A stretch of 64,000 nucleotides of DNA, taken from NCBI RefSeq assembly GCF_000955805.1, contig NZ_JYOA01000010.1, positions 354,459 through 418,458 of the forward strand, given 5' to 3'. Within the stretch, counting starts at the first letter, position 1; each line of letters begins with the position of its first letter. Under the pieces are notes generated by a model. It was not told where the DNA came from. It saw only the letters and a program-made list of their open reading frames with translations, and ran no database searches. Shown piece after piece: positions 1-8,502 of the stretch. The DNA comes from Pseudomonas sp. 21 (lineage in GTDB: Bacteria; Pseudomonadota; Gammaproteobacteria; Pseudomonadales; Pseudomonadaceae). Position numbers and translations under genes: made by a program.

Positions 1-38
1 ATATCCACCTCGGCCTGCAGTACCCCGGCCTTACGCAT
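1..38 (-). CDS. Partial gene start, probably a thioesterase of the APE cluster
   Basis: Only the first 12 codons are inside the window. An ATG at 38-36 overlaps the end of the ammonia-lyase gene by 8 bases and reads MRKAGVLQAEVD without a stop. Tight overlap and same strand indicate the next gene of the APE operon. In clusters of this kind the ammonia-lyase is often followed by a small acyl-CoA thioesterase, which would fit, but twelve residues cannot prove it. Confidence 0.45.
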   Translation of the reverse strand, partial: MRKAGVLQAEVD

Positions 39-1572
39 AGAGCCCCCAGTGGCGTGCACGGATGCGCTCCAGGCACAGGCGCAGTTCGCCTTCCAGGGCG
101 CGGTCCTCGATCAGCGGCGGGAAGTCCTGCGCCAGTTGTTCGTGCATGCCGCCCAGCGGTGCCGGCAATGGGCGCGCACCGGCCTCGTGGCAGCGCAGCC
201 AGACGCCCTGCTGCGCGGCCAGCAGCGTCGCCGCGGCGACCTGTTCGCTCAGCTCCAGGCTGCGCAGGGCATCGCGCGCGGCGATGGTGCCCATGCTCAC
301 CTTGTCCTGGTTGTGGCACTCGGTGGAGCGCGAGAACACGCTGGCCGGCAGGGTGTTCTTCAGCGCCTCGGCGGTCCAGGCGCTGGCGCCGATCTGCACG
401 GCCTTGAAGCCGTGATTGATCATCGCGCGGTCGGCCGGCGCACCCGAGAGATTGCTCGGCAGGCCGTGGTTGTAGCGGGTGTCCACCAGCAGCGCGAGCT
501 GCCGGTCGAGCAGGTCGGCGACGTTGCCGACCAGGTTCTTCAGGCTGTCCATGGCGAAGGCGATATGCCCGCCGTAGAAGTGCCCGCCGTGGAGCACGCG
601 TTCGTCCTCGGCGTCGATGATCGGGTTGTCGTTGGCGCTGTTCAGTTCGATCTCGATGAACTGCCGCAGCAGGCCCAGGCTGTCGGCCAGCACGCCCAGC
701 ACGTGGGGGGCGCAGCGCAGCGAGTAGCGGTCCTGCAGGCGGTGCAGCGGCGGCGTCGGCGCATCGATGGCGAGGTCCTGGCGGATCCACGCGGCGACCT
801 GCATCTGCCCCGGGTGCGGCTTGGCGGCGAACAGGCGCTCGTCGAAATGCTCCGGGTTGCCCTGCAGGGCAATGACGTTCAGCGCGGTGATGCGCGTGGC
901 CAGCTTGAGCAGGTAGTCGGCGCGCACATAGGCGAGGCAGGCGAGGCCGGTCATCACCGCGGTGCCGTTCATCAGCGCCAGGGCTTCCTTGGGGCGCAGC
1001 ACCAGTGGCTGCCAGCCCAGCTCGGCGTGGACTTCGGCGGCGCTGCGGCGCTCACCACGCCAGAGCACGTCGCGCTCGCCGGCGAGGGTGGCGGCGACGT
1101 AGGACAGCGGCGTGAGGTCGCCGCTGGCGCCCACCGAACCCTCTTCCGGGATCAGCGGCAGGATGTCGTGTTCGAGGAAGGCATGCAGGCGCTCCAGCAG
1201 TTCCAGGCGCACGCCGGAAACCCCGTGGCTCAGCGAACGCAGGCGCGCGGCCAGCACGGCGCGGGTGGCCTGCGGGTCGAGCAGCTTGCCCAGGCCGCAG
1301 CCGTGGAAGGTGAACAGGTGCTGCGGCAGCGCCTCGACGTGCTCCAGCGGCACGGCGACCACGCAGGAGTCGCCGTAGCCGGTGGTCACGCCGTAGATCA
1401 CGCCTTCCTTGTCCAGCAGGGTGTCGAGGAACTGCGCGCCACGGGCGATGCGCGCGCGGAACTCGGCGTCGTCGTCCAGTCGGCTTTCGACGCGGCGCTC
1501 GGCGAGGGCGACGATCTGTTCGATGCTCAGGTGGCCTTGGCCGAAGACCGGCGCTTCAGTGGCTGTCGTCAT
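31..1572 (-). CDS. Aromatic amino acid ammonia-lyase (HAL/PAL/TAL family) of APE cluster
   Basis: A 513-residue member of the histidine/phenylalanine/tyrosine ammonia-lyase family, which removes ammonia from an aromatic amino acid through an MIO cofactor. The MIO triad Ala149-Ser150-Gly151 lies in a GSVGASGDLTPLSY context, and the catalytic Tyr60 sits in YGVTTGYGD. The substrate-selecting pair is Phe89-His90, unlike Ser-His of classic histidine lyases, Phe-Leu of plant PAL or His-Leu of Rhodobacter TAL. Its location among acyltransferase, ligase and ACP genes points to making an aryl acid starter such as 4-coumarate, not to histidine breakdown (inference). It overlaps the preceding acyltransferase gene by 17 bases, so translation is probably coupled. 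Confidence 0.9.
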   Translation of the reverse strand: MTTATEAPVFGQGHLSIEQIVALAERRVESRLDDDAEFRARIARGAQFLDTLLDKEGVIYGVTTGYGDSCVVAVPLEHVEALPQHLFTFHGCGLGKLLDPQATRAVLAARLRSLSHGVSGVRLELLERLHAFLEHDILPLIPEEGSVGASGDLTPLSYVAATLAGERDVLWRGERRSAAEVHAELGWQPLVLRPKEALALMNGTAVMTGLACLAYVRADYLLKLATRITALNVIALQGNPEHFDERLFAAKPHPGQMQVAAWIRQDLAIDAPTPPLHRLQDRYSLRCAPHVLGVLADSLGLLRQFIEIELNSANDNPIIDAEDERVLHGGHFYGGHIAFAMDSLKNLVGNVADLLDRQLALLVDTRYNHGLPSNLSGAPADRAMINHGFKAVQIGASAWTAEALKNTLPASVFSRSTECHNQDKVSMGTIAARDALRSLELSEQVAAATLLAAQQGVWLRCHEAGARPLPAPLGGMHEQLAQDFPPLIEDRALEGELRLCLERIRARHWGLYA

Positions 1573-2485
1573 GGGCTTTCCAGAACGGGTAGAAGTTGAA
1601 CCACTGCTGCGGCGCGCGCAGGCAGTAGTGTTCCAGGCGTTGGGCGTAGCGCTGGGTCCAGTGTTTCAGGACCTCGGCGCGGTCGCTGCGGCGCCACTGG
1701 ATGCGCTCGGCGAAGGGCTCCAGGTGCACGCGGTAGCGGCCTCCTTGCTTGAGGCAGAACATCAGGTTGGCCGGGCACTGCAGCAGCCCGGCGAGCAGCC
1801 ACGGGCCTTGCGGGAAGGCGGCCGGCGCACCGAGGAAATCCACCTCGACATTGCGCCCGCCGTGCAGCGGAATGCGGTCGCCGGCGATCGCCAGCCACTC
1901 GCCGGCGTCCAGGCGCTGGGACAGTTGCAGCATGATCGCCGGGTCCAGTTCGCTTACCTGGATCAGCCGCAGGCGGCTGGCGCCGGACTCGCCCAGCAGC
2001 TGGTTGAACTGCTCGGCGTGGCGGGTGTGCACCAGCACGTTCATCCGCACCTTTTCGCCCAGCTCGGCCAGCGCGCGGCAGACTTCGAGATTGCCCAGGT
2101 GCGCGCCCACCAGCAGTTGGCCACGGCCGCTGCGTAGCTGCGCGCGCAGGTTGTGCGGGTCGTTCAGTTCGATGCTGGCGAGGTCCAGGCGGCCGGCCCA
2201 GACGTCGAGCTTGTCGAGGATGGCATCGGCGAACGCCATGAACTGGCCGAACACGCGGCCGGTGGTCGGCCGCAGCGCAGCGTCACCGCTGTGCTGCGCC
2301 AGGCGCTGCTGGTACTCGCGGATGGCCCCGCGGGCACGGGCGCCGAAGAGGAAGAAGTACAGCACGATCAGGTGCAGCAGCGGCGACAGCAGGCGCCGGC
2401 CCAGCGTGCGCGCCGCCCAGGCGGTGAAACGCATCAGCAGCAGGCTGCCGCGCTCGCGCTGCTGCGCCCAGTGCTGCGCGCTCAC
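1556..2485 (-). CDS. LpxL-type lipid acyltransferase of APE cluster
   Basis: A 309-residue protein of the lysophospholipid/lipid A acyltransferase family (LpxL/HtrB-like). A hydrophobic N-terminal segment follows RRLLSPLL (FFLF region), and the HX4E catalytic motif appears in GAHLGNLE. The GTG start at 2485 overlaps the stop of the upstream glycosyltransferase in a 4-base GTGA junction; the reading frame stays open further upstream, but that part only mirrors the glycosyltransferase gene. In APE clusters such enzymes are thought to acylate the lipid anchor or transfer the polyene chain at the inner membrane. The exact acceptor cannot be read from the sequence. Confidence 0.85.
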   Translation of the reverse strand: MSAQHWAQQRERGSLLLMRFTAWAARTLGRRLLSPLLHLIVLYFFLFGARARGAIREYQQRLAQHSGDAALRPTTGRVFGQFMAFADAILDKLDVWAGRLDLASIELNDPHNLRAQLRSGRGQLLVGAHLGNLEVCRALAELGEKVRMNVLVHTRHAEQFNQLLGESGASRLRLIQVSELDPAIMLQLSQRLDAGEWLAIAGDRIPLHGGRNVEVDFLGAPAAFPQGPWLLAGLLQCPANLMFCLKQGGRYRVHLEPFAERIQWRRSDRAEVLKHWTQRYAQRLEHYCLRAPQQWFNFYPFWKAHDDSH

Positions 2486-3225
2486 GCAGCACTCCGCAGG
2501 CGGCGCCAGAGGATCGCCGGCGAGCGCCAGAGCATGCCGAAGAACAGCCGCGCATGCATGGAGGAGATCAGCGCGTTGTCGTGGAACAGGCGAAAGTGCG
2601 AGAGGCCGTCCAGCGGGTAATGCACCTTGGTCGGCAGCCACTGCATCGGCTGGTTGCGCCAGGCCAGGCGGACGAGGATTTCCGGGTCGAAATCCATGCG
2701 CTTGCCCAGCGGGGTGCTGTCGATCAGTTGGAGCGTGGGCGTGAGCGGGTAGACGCGGAAGCCGCACATGCCGTCGCGGATCGACAGCGACAGGCTGTTG
2801 ATCCACACCCAGACGTGGGTCAGGTAGCGCGCGTAGAGACGGCCCTTGGGCACGCTCGCGTCGTATTGCGGGTAGCCGCAGATCAGCGCGCCGGGATGTT
2901 CGCGTGACGTGTCGAGGAAGCGCTGCACGTTGCCCAGGTCGTGCTGGCCGTCGGCGTCCACCTGCAGCGCGTGGGTGAAGCCCAGGCGCGCGGCTTCGCG
3001 CAGGCCGGCCATCACCGCGCCGCCCTTGCCCTGGTTCACCGGCAGGCGCACCAGCCAGGTGTCGTGAGCTTCGGCGAGCTGGTCCATGACGACCGCGCAC
3101 TCGCGGCTGGAGGCGTCATCCACCAGCACGCAGGGCAGGCCGGCGGCGAGCAGTTCGGCCACGACCTTGGGCAGTGCGTGCTCGTGGTTGTAGACGGGGA
3201 TCACCGCGCACGGACGCACACTCAT
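2482..3225 (-). CDS. Family 2 glycosyltransferase of APE cluster
   Basis: A 247-residue GT-A fold enzyme resembling dolichyl-phosphate mannose synthase-like GT2 proteins. VIPVYNHE starts the nucleotide-sugar domain, Asp36-Asp37 lie in the first aspartate motif, and the metal-binding motif DADGQHD spans residues 90-96. There are no obvious C-terminal membrane helices, so it is probably a peripheral inner-membrane enzyme. It is translationally coupled at both ends through 4-base overlaps with the ligase-dehydratase gene upstream and the acyltransferase gene downstream. It probably adds a sugar to the aryl polyene lipid; donor and acceptor are unknown. Confidence 0.88.
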   Translation of the reverse strand: MSVRPCAVIPVYNHEHALPKVVAELLAAGLPCVLVDDASSRECAVVMDQLAEAHDTWLVRLPVNQGKGGAVMAGLREAARLGFTHALQVDADGQHDLGNVQRFLDTSREHPGALICGYPQYDASVPKGRLYARYLTHVWVWINSLSLSIRDGMCGFRVYPLTPTLQLIDSTPLGKRMDFDPEILVRLAWRNQPMQWLPTKVHYPLDGLSHFRLFHDNALISSMHARLFFGMLWRSPAILWRRLRSAA

Positions 3226-4898
3226 GCGTCGGCCCCCAGCAGGATGCGCCCGGAGGAGCAGGCCGCCTCATCGCGGGTGAAGGCGAAGTACAGCTTGCCG
3301 CGCTCGGCATCCCAGCGCAGCGACAGCTGGCAGAGATCGCCCGGCCGCAGCAACTGCTGGAACTTCAGCACTTCCATGCCACCGAAGCGCGGCGGCAGGT
3401 CGAATACCTGGCGGCCCAGTTGCTGCGCCCATTGCACCTGCACCACGCCGGGCAGCACGGGCGCCTTGGGGAAGTGGCCGGGGAAGTAGGCGAGGTCCAG
3501 GGGGATTTCCAGCTGGAAGTGCTGTTCGCCGTCCACTGCACTGTGCGCCAGGACTTCGGGGTCACGGCTGCGCGGGGCGTGCAGCAGCTCGTCCACGAGG
3601 CTTTGCGGCAGCTTGCCCTGGGCATTGCCCGGCAGGCGCCGCAGCAGGCGCCAGCGGCGCGGCAGGGCGAGCGCTTCGCAGTGATCGGCAAGGTGTTCGC
3701 GCAGGCGTTGGGTCAGCGCGCGGCGGCCGCCGTTGCGCAGCTCATGCAGGCCTGCCTCACTGAGGGCGACCAGTGCGCCGAGGCTGGCGCGGTTTTCCTG
3801 CACCACGCCCAGGCGGGCTTCGCTGACGAAGGGATGTTTCGCCAGCGCCGCTTCCAGTTGCGGCAGGGAGATGCGTTTTTCTTCCAGCTTGACGATGCGG
3901 TCCAGCCGGCCGAGCAGCTCGAAGCGGCCGTCGGCGCAGAGGCGCGCGGCGTCGGCGGTCTGCTCGGTTTCGCCGGGCGGCAGGTAGGTCGATTCGATGC
4001 GCAGGGCGCCGTGTTCGTCCTGGCTCAGCGTTACGCCTTCGAACGGTTGCCACAGCTGGCCGCCCTGGCGCCAGGCGATGCCGCCGGTCTCGGAGCTGCC
4101 GTAGATTTCCGTCGGCGCCTGGCCGAGGCGTTCGTGCAGCAGCTCGCCAGCTTCGGCCGGCAGTGGGCCGCCGGAGGAAAACACCCGCACCACCGGGCGC
4201 AGCGCCGGCCAGTCGAGGTTGTCGCCCATGCGCTTGAGCAGTGCCGGGCTGCCCACCCAGGCAAAGCGGGGGTGTTCCAGGCTGTGGCGTTGCAGGTCTT
4301 CGGGGAAGGCGATCTGCCGGCGAAGGAAGGCGCGCCCGGCGGACAGCGGCCAGAGCACGCGGAACAGCAGGCCGTAGATGTGCTGCGCGGCGACGCTGCC
4401 GAGGATGTGGGCCGCGCCCAGTTCGGCGCCCCAGAGGTTTTCCAGCACCTGCACTTCGTTGCTCAACTGGCGCAGGGATTTGCCGATCAGCTTGGGCTCG
4501 CCGGTGGAGCCGGAAGTGCTCAGGACCAGGCGGCAGGTGTCGAGGTCAAGTTCGGCGGGTGCAAGCGCGGGGCCGTTCAGTTCGGCCAGCGTCAGGTCGC
4601 CGGGTTGGTCGCCGATCCAGGCGTCGATCCGCGCCGCGAGGCGTTCACGGCTATGGGCAAGATTGTCTGCCGGCAGCACGGCTTCGGCGCCGGCCAGCCA
4701 GGCGGCGTAGAGGGCGATGGCGAGTTCGGCGGCGTCTTCCAGGTGGATCGCCACGCGCTGCGTATCGCGTTGACGCAGGGCGCCCGCGGCAGCGCAGACG
4801 CGCTGCGCGAAATCATCGGCGGGCAGCGACGGCTCCAGTGCCAGGATGCGCTCGGCGGGCAGGTCCGGCAGCAGCCGGGCGAGGGAAATCGGTTTCAT
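3222..4898 (-). CDS. AMP-ligase/hotdog dehydratase fusion of APE cluster
   Basis: A 558-residue two-part protein. Residues 1 to about 430 are an adenylate-forming ligase, with the phosphate loop [11 protein letters not shown] at about 127-137 and YGSSETGG further on. The last ~100 residues are a hotdog fold with [15 protein letters not shown], the signature region of FabA/FabZ-type 3-hydroxyacyl-ACP dehydratases. In E. coli and Xenorhabdus APE clusters these functions are usually separate proteins (ApeH- and ApeI-like). Here one chain could load an aryl acid on the carrier protein and dehydrate an extension intermediate. The ATG at 4898 overlaps the COG4648 gene stop by 4 bases; the upstream in-frame ATG near 5009 lies inside that gene and is unlikely. 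Confidence 0.88.
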   Translation of the reverse strand: MKPISLARLLPDLPAERILALEPSLPADDFAQRVCAAAGALRQRDTQRVAIHLEDAAELAIALYAAWLAGAEAVLPADNLAHSRERLAARIDAWIGDQPGDLTLAELNGPALAPAELDLDTCRLVLSTSGSTGEPKLIGKSLRQLSNEVQVLENLWGAELGAAHILGSVAAQHIYGLLFRVLWPLSAGRAFLRRQIAFPEDLQRHSLEHPRFAWVGSPALLKRMGDNLDWPALRPVVRVFSSGGPLPAEAGELLHERLGQAPTEIYGSSETGGIAWRQGGQLWQPFEGVTLSQDEHGALRIESTYLPPGETEQTADAARLCADGRFELLGRLDRIVKLEEKRISLPQLEAALAKHPFVSEARLGVVQENRASLGALVALSEAGLHELRNGGRRALTQRLREHLADHCEALALPRRWRLLRRLPGNAQGKLPQSLVDELLHAPRSRDPEVLAHSAVDGEQHFQLEIPLDLAYFPGHFPKAPVLPGVVQVQWAQQLGRQVFDLPPRFGGMEVLKFQQLLRPGDLCQLSLRWDAERGKLYFAFTRDEAACSSGRILLGADA

Positions 4899-5440
4899 CC
4901 TTGACTCCTGACCCGCTGCCGCACCAGCCACTCGACGGCGAACAGCACGCCCATCAGCAGGTAGGAAATCAGGCCGTTGTACAGCGTCCACCAGGCCAGC
5001 GGCGCCCACAGCGTGAGGGCCGCGGCGATCAGGCCGTTGCCCAGGAAGAACAGCACCCAGACCTGCGTCACCTGGCGCGTGTAGCGCACCGCGTGGGGTG
5101 GCAGCTCAGGCTCGCGCAGGCGCGCCAGGCGCTCCACCAGCGGCGGGCCGAACTTCAGGCTGAGGGCGAACAGGCACAGCAGGCCGGCGCTGATCAGCAC
5201 CGGGTACCAGCGCAGCAGGTGCGGCTCGTTGACCAGCCACAGGGCGATGCAGAAGGCCACGGCGGCCAGGGCCATCCAGCGCTGCCCCGGACGTTGCCCG
5301 CTGCCCAGGCTGCGGGCGAACCACAATCCGCCCAGCAGCAGCGCAAAGAACTTCGGCGACAGGTGATCGATGCCGAAGTAGATCGCGAACGGGTAGAGCA
5401 GCCCGGCCAGCAACAGGCCGAGCCCGACCAGGCGTGTCAT
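4895..5440 (-). CDS. COG4648-type integral membrane protein of APE cluster
   Basis: A 181-residue protein made almost wholly of hydrophobic helices (about five or six), beginning LVGLGLLLAGLLYPFAIYFG. Proteins of this type are a constant part of aryl polyene and xanthomonadin-like loci (ApeG-like), with no established biochemical activity. It is joined to the ACP gene upstream and the ligase gene downstream by 4-base overlaps, so it is made together with them. A role in holding the synthesis complex at the inner membrane is inference. Confidence 0.82.
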   Translation of the reverse strand: MTRLVGLGLLLAGLLYPFAIYFGIDHLSPKFFALLLGGLWFARSLGSGQRPGQRWMALAAVAFCIALWLVNEPHLLRWYPVLISAGLLCLFALSLKFGPPLVERLARLREPELPPHAVRYTRQVTQVWVLFFLGNGLIAAALTLWAPLAWWTLYNGLISYLLMGVLFAVEWLVRQRVRSQG

Positions 5441-5685
5441 GGGTTGGCCAGGCGATAGACCGCTTCGACCACATCGCCCACGGTGCGCACCGACTTGAAT
5501 TCCTCGGCGGCGATCTTCTTGCCGGTCTGGCGCTTGAGGTGGTCGATCAGGTCGACGGCGTCGATGCTGTCGATTTCCAGGTCCTGGTACAGGTTGGCGT
5601 CGAGGCTGATCTGCTCCGGCTCCAGTTCGAACAGTTCGACCAGGGCGTCGCGCAGGGTGTTGTAGATGTCCTCACGGGTTTGCAT
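5437..5685 (-). CDS. Acyl carrier protein, APE cluster (second of two)
   Basis: An 82-residue acyl carrier protein. The 4'-phosphopantetheine attachment serine is Ser40 in LEIDSIDAVDL. The small acidic four-helix layout is typical of ACPs. It carries growing polyene intermediates for the cluster's ketosynthases, dehydratase and reductase, most of which lie beyond the left edge. It begins 11 bases after the other ACP gene ends and overlaps the COG4648 gene by 4 bases. Confidence 0.92.
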   Translation of the reverse strand: MQTREDIYNTLRDALVELFELEPEQISLDANLYQDLEIDSIDAVDLIDHLKRQTGKKIAAEEFKSVRTVGDVVEAVYRLANP

Positions 5686-5696
5686 GGTCGGCGTTC

Positions 5697-5957
5697 TCAG
5701 GCGGCTTTCTGGGCGGTCACGAAGGCCGCCAGGCTCGCCACGTTGGCGAAGTGCTGGCGGGTGTCCTTGGCATCGGCGTCGATCTTGATGCCGTAGCGTT
5801 TCTGGATGGCCAGGCCCAGTTCCAGGGCGTCCACCGAATCCAGGCCGAGGCCGTCGCCGAACAGCGCGTCTTCGGCGCCGATGTCATCAGGGCCGATATC
5901 TTCGAGCCCGAGGGCGTCGATGATCAGCTGTTTAATCTCCAGTTGCAGATCGCTCAT
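5697..5957 (-). CDS. Acyl carrier protein, APE cluster (first of two)
   Basis: An 86-residue acyl carrier protein with the modification serine Ser41 in GLGLDSVDALEL. The ATG at 5957 overlaps the preceding acyltransferase gene by 26 bases; a longer upstream reading exists but is simply the acyltransferase gene in another frame. Two ACPs in a row are a hallmark of aryl polyene clusters (ApeE/ApeF-like), where one is thought to take the starter and the other the extension chain. Which copy does which cannot be told from sequence alone. Confidence 0.9.
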   Translation of the reverse strand: MSDLQLEIKQLIIDALGLEDIGPDDIGAEDALFGDGLGLDSVDALELGLAIQKRYGIKIDADAKDTRQHFANVASLAAFVTAQKAA

Positions 5958-6744
5958 CTCTTGCGAGCTCCTTGGTGAAATGCTGGTGCAGGAAGGCATT
6001 GAGCCGGCGTGAGGCAGCCGGGGCCGGGCCCTGGCTGGCAAAGACCTGTGGGTCCAGGTCGTCGCCGACGCGCAGCCGGAAGTGCACGCGGCGGGCGGGA
6101 ATGCTGTACCAGGGCTCGGCCTTGGTCAGGGTGGTCGGGGTCACGGTGATGGTCACCGGGGTGATGACGCTGGCGCCGCGCAGGGCGATGGACGCCGCGC
6201 CGCGATGGAATTCGGGGGCCTTGCCCGGCGTGGTGCGGGTGCCTTCGGGGAAGACGATCAGCGTCTGGCCCTGCTGCAGCGCGTCCACGGCTTCATCGAA
6301 CATGTCCATGCTGCCGTTGTTGCTGATGTACTGCGCCGCCGTCACCGGGCCACGGGTGAAGGGGTTGGCGAACAGGCTTTGCTTGACCACACAGTTGGCG
6401 TCGCGGATCAGCCCGATGAGGAACACCACGTCGATCAGCGAGGGATGGTTGGCGATCACCATCTGCCCCGGCCGGCCCAGGCGCTCGATGCCTTCCACTT
6501 CGTAGGTCAGCACGCCGCTGCGCTGCATGATCTGCACGAACAACCAGAACAGCCGGCTCACCGTGTGGCGTGCGCGGGCGCGGCGGCGCTGCGCATCACC
6601 GGGCAGAAGTGCCAGTAGCGGAAACACCAGCACCCGCAGCAGCAGGCCGCCGAGACCGAAGAGGGCGAAGCACAGGCCGGTGGCGAACAGGCGCCACGGC
6701 CAAGCGTCGGCGCGCTTGCTCAGTGGTTGCGTTGCCAGGTCCAT
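5932..6744 (-). CDS. PlsC-type 1-acyl-glycerol-3-phosphate acyltransferase-like, APE cluster
   Basis: A 270-residue membrane-associated acyltransferase. A hydrophobic stretch at about 20-48 anchors it. The catalytic HX4D motif is His100-Asp105 in NHPSLID, and the acceptor-binding motif FPEGTR is at 165-170. The family moves acyl chains from acyl-ACP or acyl-CoA onto glycerolipid-like acceptors. Within the APE locus it could attach the polyene acid to its lipid anchor. It overlaps the ketosynthase-like gene by 25 bases at its start and the ACP gene at its end. Confidence 0.87.
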   Translation of the reverse strand: MDLATQPLSKRADAWPWRLFATGLCFALFGLGGLLLRVLVFPLLALLPGDAQRRRARARHTVSRLFWLFVQIMQRSGVLTYEVEGIERLGRPGQMVIANHPSLIDVVFLIGLIRDANCVVKQSLFANPFTRGPVTAAQYISNNGSMDMFDEAVDALQQGQTLIVFPEGTRTTPGKAPEFHRGAASIALRGASVITPVTITVTPTTLTKAEPWYSIPARRVHFRLRVGDDLDPQVFASQGPAPAASRRLNAFLHQHFTKELARDERSATGD

Positions 6745-7436
6745 AGACGCTTCTTCCAGGGGTGGTGGATCAGGCTGGTGCGCTCGATCAGCGCGCGCAC
6801 CAGGTTCAGGGCATTGGGGTGGGACGGCGGAGCAAGGGCCGTGCCGTTATCCGCGAGCTGCAGCGACCATTCACTGCCGGCCTGCAGGCGCAGGGCCACG
6901 GCGTAGGGAAAGGGGACGTCGTCGACCCAGGGTGCATACAGCTCCGGCGGCGGCTCATCGGTCACCACCAGCAGGACTTCCGGGGCGCCATCGGCCAGCA
7001 GCGCGGCGGCTTCCAGCAGGCCATGCTCGAAGCCGTCACGTTCGCCGGCGATCGCCGTCATTTCGCTGGTGTCCTGTCTCAGGATCGACCACAGGCCGAT
7101 CACCGCGTTGTGCACGGAGAGGCTGAACTGAGTCGGGGACAGTGGTTGTTCGACGGCCAGTTCGCGCAGCAGTTCCAGGCTCCGGCCGGTTTCACCGTGG
7201 CGGGAAACGAAGACCAGCGGCATCGGTGGCCGCCCGTCGGCCAGCGGCCAGGCGACACTGAACACCATCCGCGCCAGGGGGCTGAGGCGGCGGCGTTGCA
7301 GGGCGGGGAGAAAGGCGACATCCGGTTGGGTAGCGATGTCAGGAAGGCGTTCTTCCCGTACCCAACTCTGCCAGTCGGCAATCGTGGACAGACCCGGGGC
7401 CCAGGCGCTCCACTGGTCGATATTGAATTGAATCAC
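6720..7436 (-). CDS. Ketosynthase-like chain-length factor (PF13723 type), first gene of the APE operon
   Basis: A 238-residue protein resembling the N-terminal half of beta-ketoacyl synthases (Ketoacyl-synt_2), with landmarks SVHNAVIGLWSI and FEHGLLEAAALL. It contains no cysteine at all, so it cannot carry out Claisen condensation itself. Such proteins usually pair with an active ketosynthase as a chain-length factor; an active partner is expected beyond the left edge. It is the first gene after a non-coding gap, so the operon promoter should lie in 7437-7730. Confidence 0.82.
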   Translation of the reverse strand: MIQFNIDQWSAWAPGLSTIADWQSWVREERLPDIATQPDVAFLPALQRRRLSPLARMVFSVAWPLADGRPPMPLVFVSRHGETGRSLELLRELAVEQPLSPTQFSLSVHNAVIGLWSILRQDTSEMTAIAGERDGFEHGLLEAAALLADGAPEVLLVVTDEPPPELYAPWVDDVPFPYAVALRLQAGSEWSLQLADNGTALAPPSHPNALNLVRALIERTSLIHHPWKKRLWTWQRNH

Positions 7437-7730
7437 GCTGAGAGCTCTTGTTGGCCCTTGCGGGCGAATGGTCTTCCTTGATCCACCAAGAGCTGTGTCG
7501 GCACGGGCTATGGCGTAGTGCCGGCATTATCCGGGTCGAGGTAGGGCCAGGCAAACCTTTGCTTACAAAGATGTGCGGAAGACAGGGCATTTTACCCTTC
7601 GCTTTCCTGGTTTCTTGGCGATTCGTCGGAAGTGGTCCGACAGATAAAATACAGGGCCTACTCCGCTCGCCCTTGTCATGGGCTTTGCATAGAATCCCCC
7701 AGCACTCGAATGTTCCTGGAGGGATGGCTG
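7437..7730. promoter_or_regulatory. Divergent intergenic region between APE operon and ParA gene
   Basis: About 294 non-coding bases separate two divergently read genes, so promoters for both should lie here. The segment 7550-7650 is visibly richer in A and T than its surroundings. A perfect 6-bp inverted repeat GTCGGA-AGTGG-TCCGAC lies at 7625-7641, just before TAAAAT at 7645-7650. The ParA gene has a good GGAGGG site at 7718-7723. No convincing -35/-10 pair or known operator could be named. Confidence 0.5.
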
Positions 7731-8498
7731 ATGCGACGCGTGGTGTTCAATCAGAAGGGCGGGGTCGGCAAGTCGAGCATCGCTTGCAACCTGGCGGCGG
7801 TGAGCGCGGCGGAGGGCTATCGGACGTTACTGGTGGACCTGGACGCCCAGGCCAACTCCACTCACTACCTGACAGGCCTGACCGGCGACGACGTGCCCGT
7901 GGGCATCGCCGACTTCTTCAAGCAGACGCTGGCCTCCGGCCCCTTCAGCCGCAAGGGCAAGGTGGACATCTACGAGACCCCCTTCGACAACCTGCACATC
8001 GTCACCGCCAGCGCGGAGCTTGCCGACCTGCAGCCCAAGCTCGAGCAGAAGCACAAGATCAACAAGCTGCGCAAACTGCTGGACGAGCTCTCGGAAGACT
8101 ACGATCGAATCTACCTGGATACGCCGCCGGCTCTGAACTTCTACACGGTTTCTGCGCTGATCGCGGCAGATCGCTGCCTGATCCCCTTCGACTGCGACAG
8201 CTTCTCCCGCCAGGCGCTGTATGGCCTGCTGCAGGAGATCGAAGAGCTGAAGGAGGACCACAACGAGGACCTGGAAGTCGAAGGCATCGTGGTCAACCAG
8301 TTCCAGCCGCGCGCGACCCTGCCGCAGCAACTGCTGGATGAACTGGTGGAAGAAGAGCTGCCGGTGCTGCCGGTGTACCTGATGAGCTCGGTGAAGATGC
8401 GCGAGTCGCACCAGGCCTGCACCCCGCTGATCTTCCTCGAGCCCCGGCACAAGCTGACCCAGCAGTTCGTCGAACTGCACAGTCTGCTGGAAGCCTGA
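7731..8498 (+). CDS. Orphan ParA/MinD-family ATPase
   Basis: A 255-residue deviant Walker ATPase. KGGVGKSS forms the P-loop at residues 9-16, and [12 protein letters not shown] follows with the Walker A' region. The start ATG at 7731 was chosen because GGAGGG at 7718-7723 is seven bases away; an in-frame ATG at 7710 lacks such a site. No ParB gene or parS-like cluster follows, so it is unlikely to be the main chromosome segregation ATPase. Orphan ParA-like proteins often position membrane or chemotaxis complexes. It corresponds by position to PAO1 PA5028 (from memory). It faces the stress-protein gene with only four bases between stops. Confidence 0.88.
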   Translation: MRRVVFNQKGGVGKSSIACNLAAVSAAEGYRTLLVDLDAQANSTHYLTGLTGDDVPVGIADFFKQTLASGPFSRKGKVDIYETPFDNLHIVTASAELADLQPKLEQKHKINKLRKLLDELSEDYDRIYLDTPPALNFYTVSALIAADRCLIPFDCDSFSRQALYGLLQEIEELKEDHNEDLEVEGIVVNQFQPRATLPQQLLDELVEEELPVLPVYLMSSVKMRESHQACTPLIFLEPRHKLTQQFVELHSLLEA

Positions 8499-8502
8499 GC
8501 GC

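Noticed and set aside
49..1599. Long plus-strand open reading (about 516 codons) opposite the ammonia-lyase gene
   Set aside because: It is a shadow made by high GC content. The protein is rich in Gln, Val, Ala and Arg without motifs, while the minus strand encodes a complete MIO enzyme.
1556..3100. A longer version of the LpxL-like acyltransferase starting near 3100
   Set aside because: The first 205 codons are only the glycosyltransferase gene in another frame; the GTG at 2485 gives the normal family length and a coupled start.
7448..8341. Plus-strand reading of 297 codons overlapping the ParA gene in another frame
   Set aside because: Its sequence has no motif and runs over the certain ATPase gene; its start lies in the divergent promoter region.
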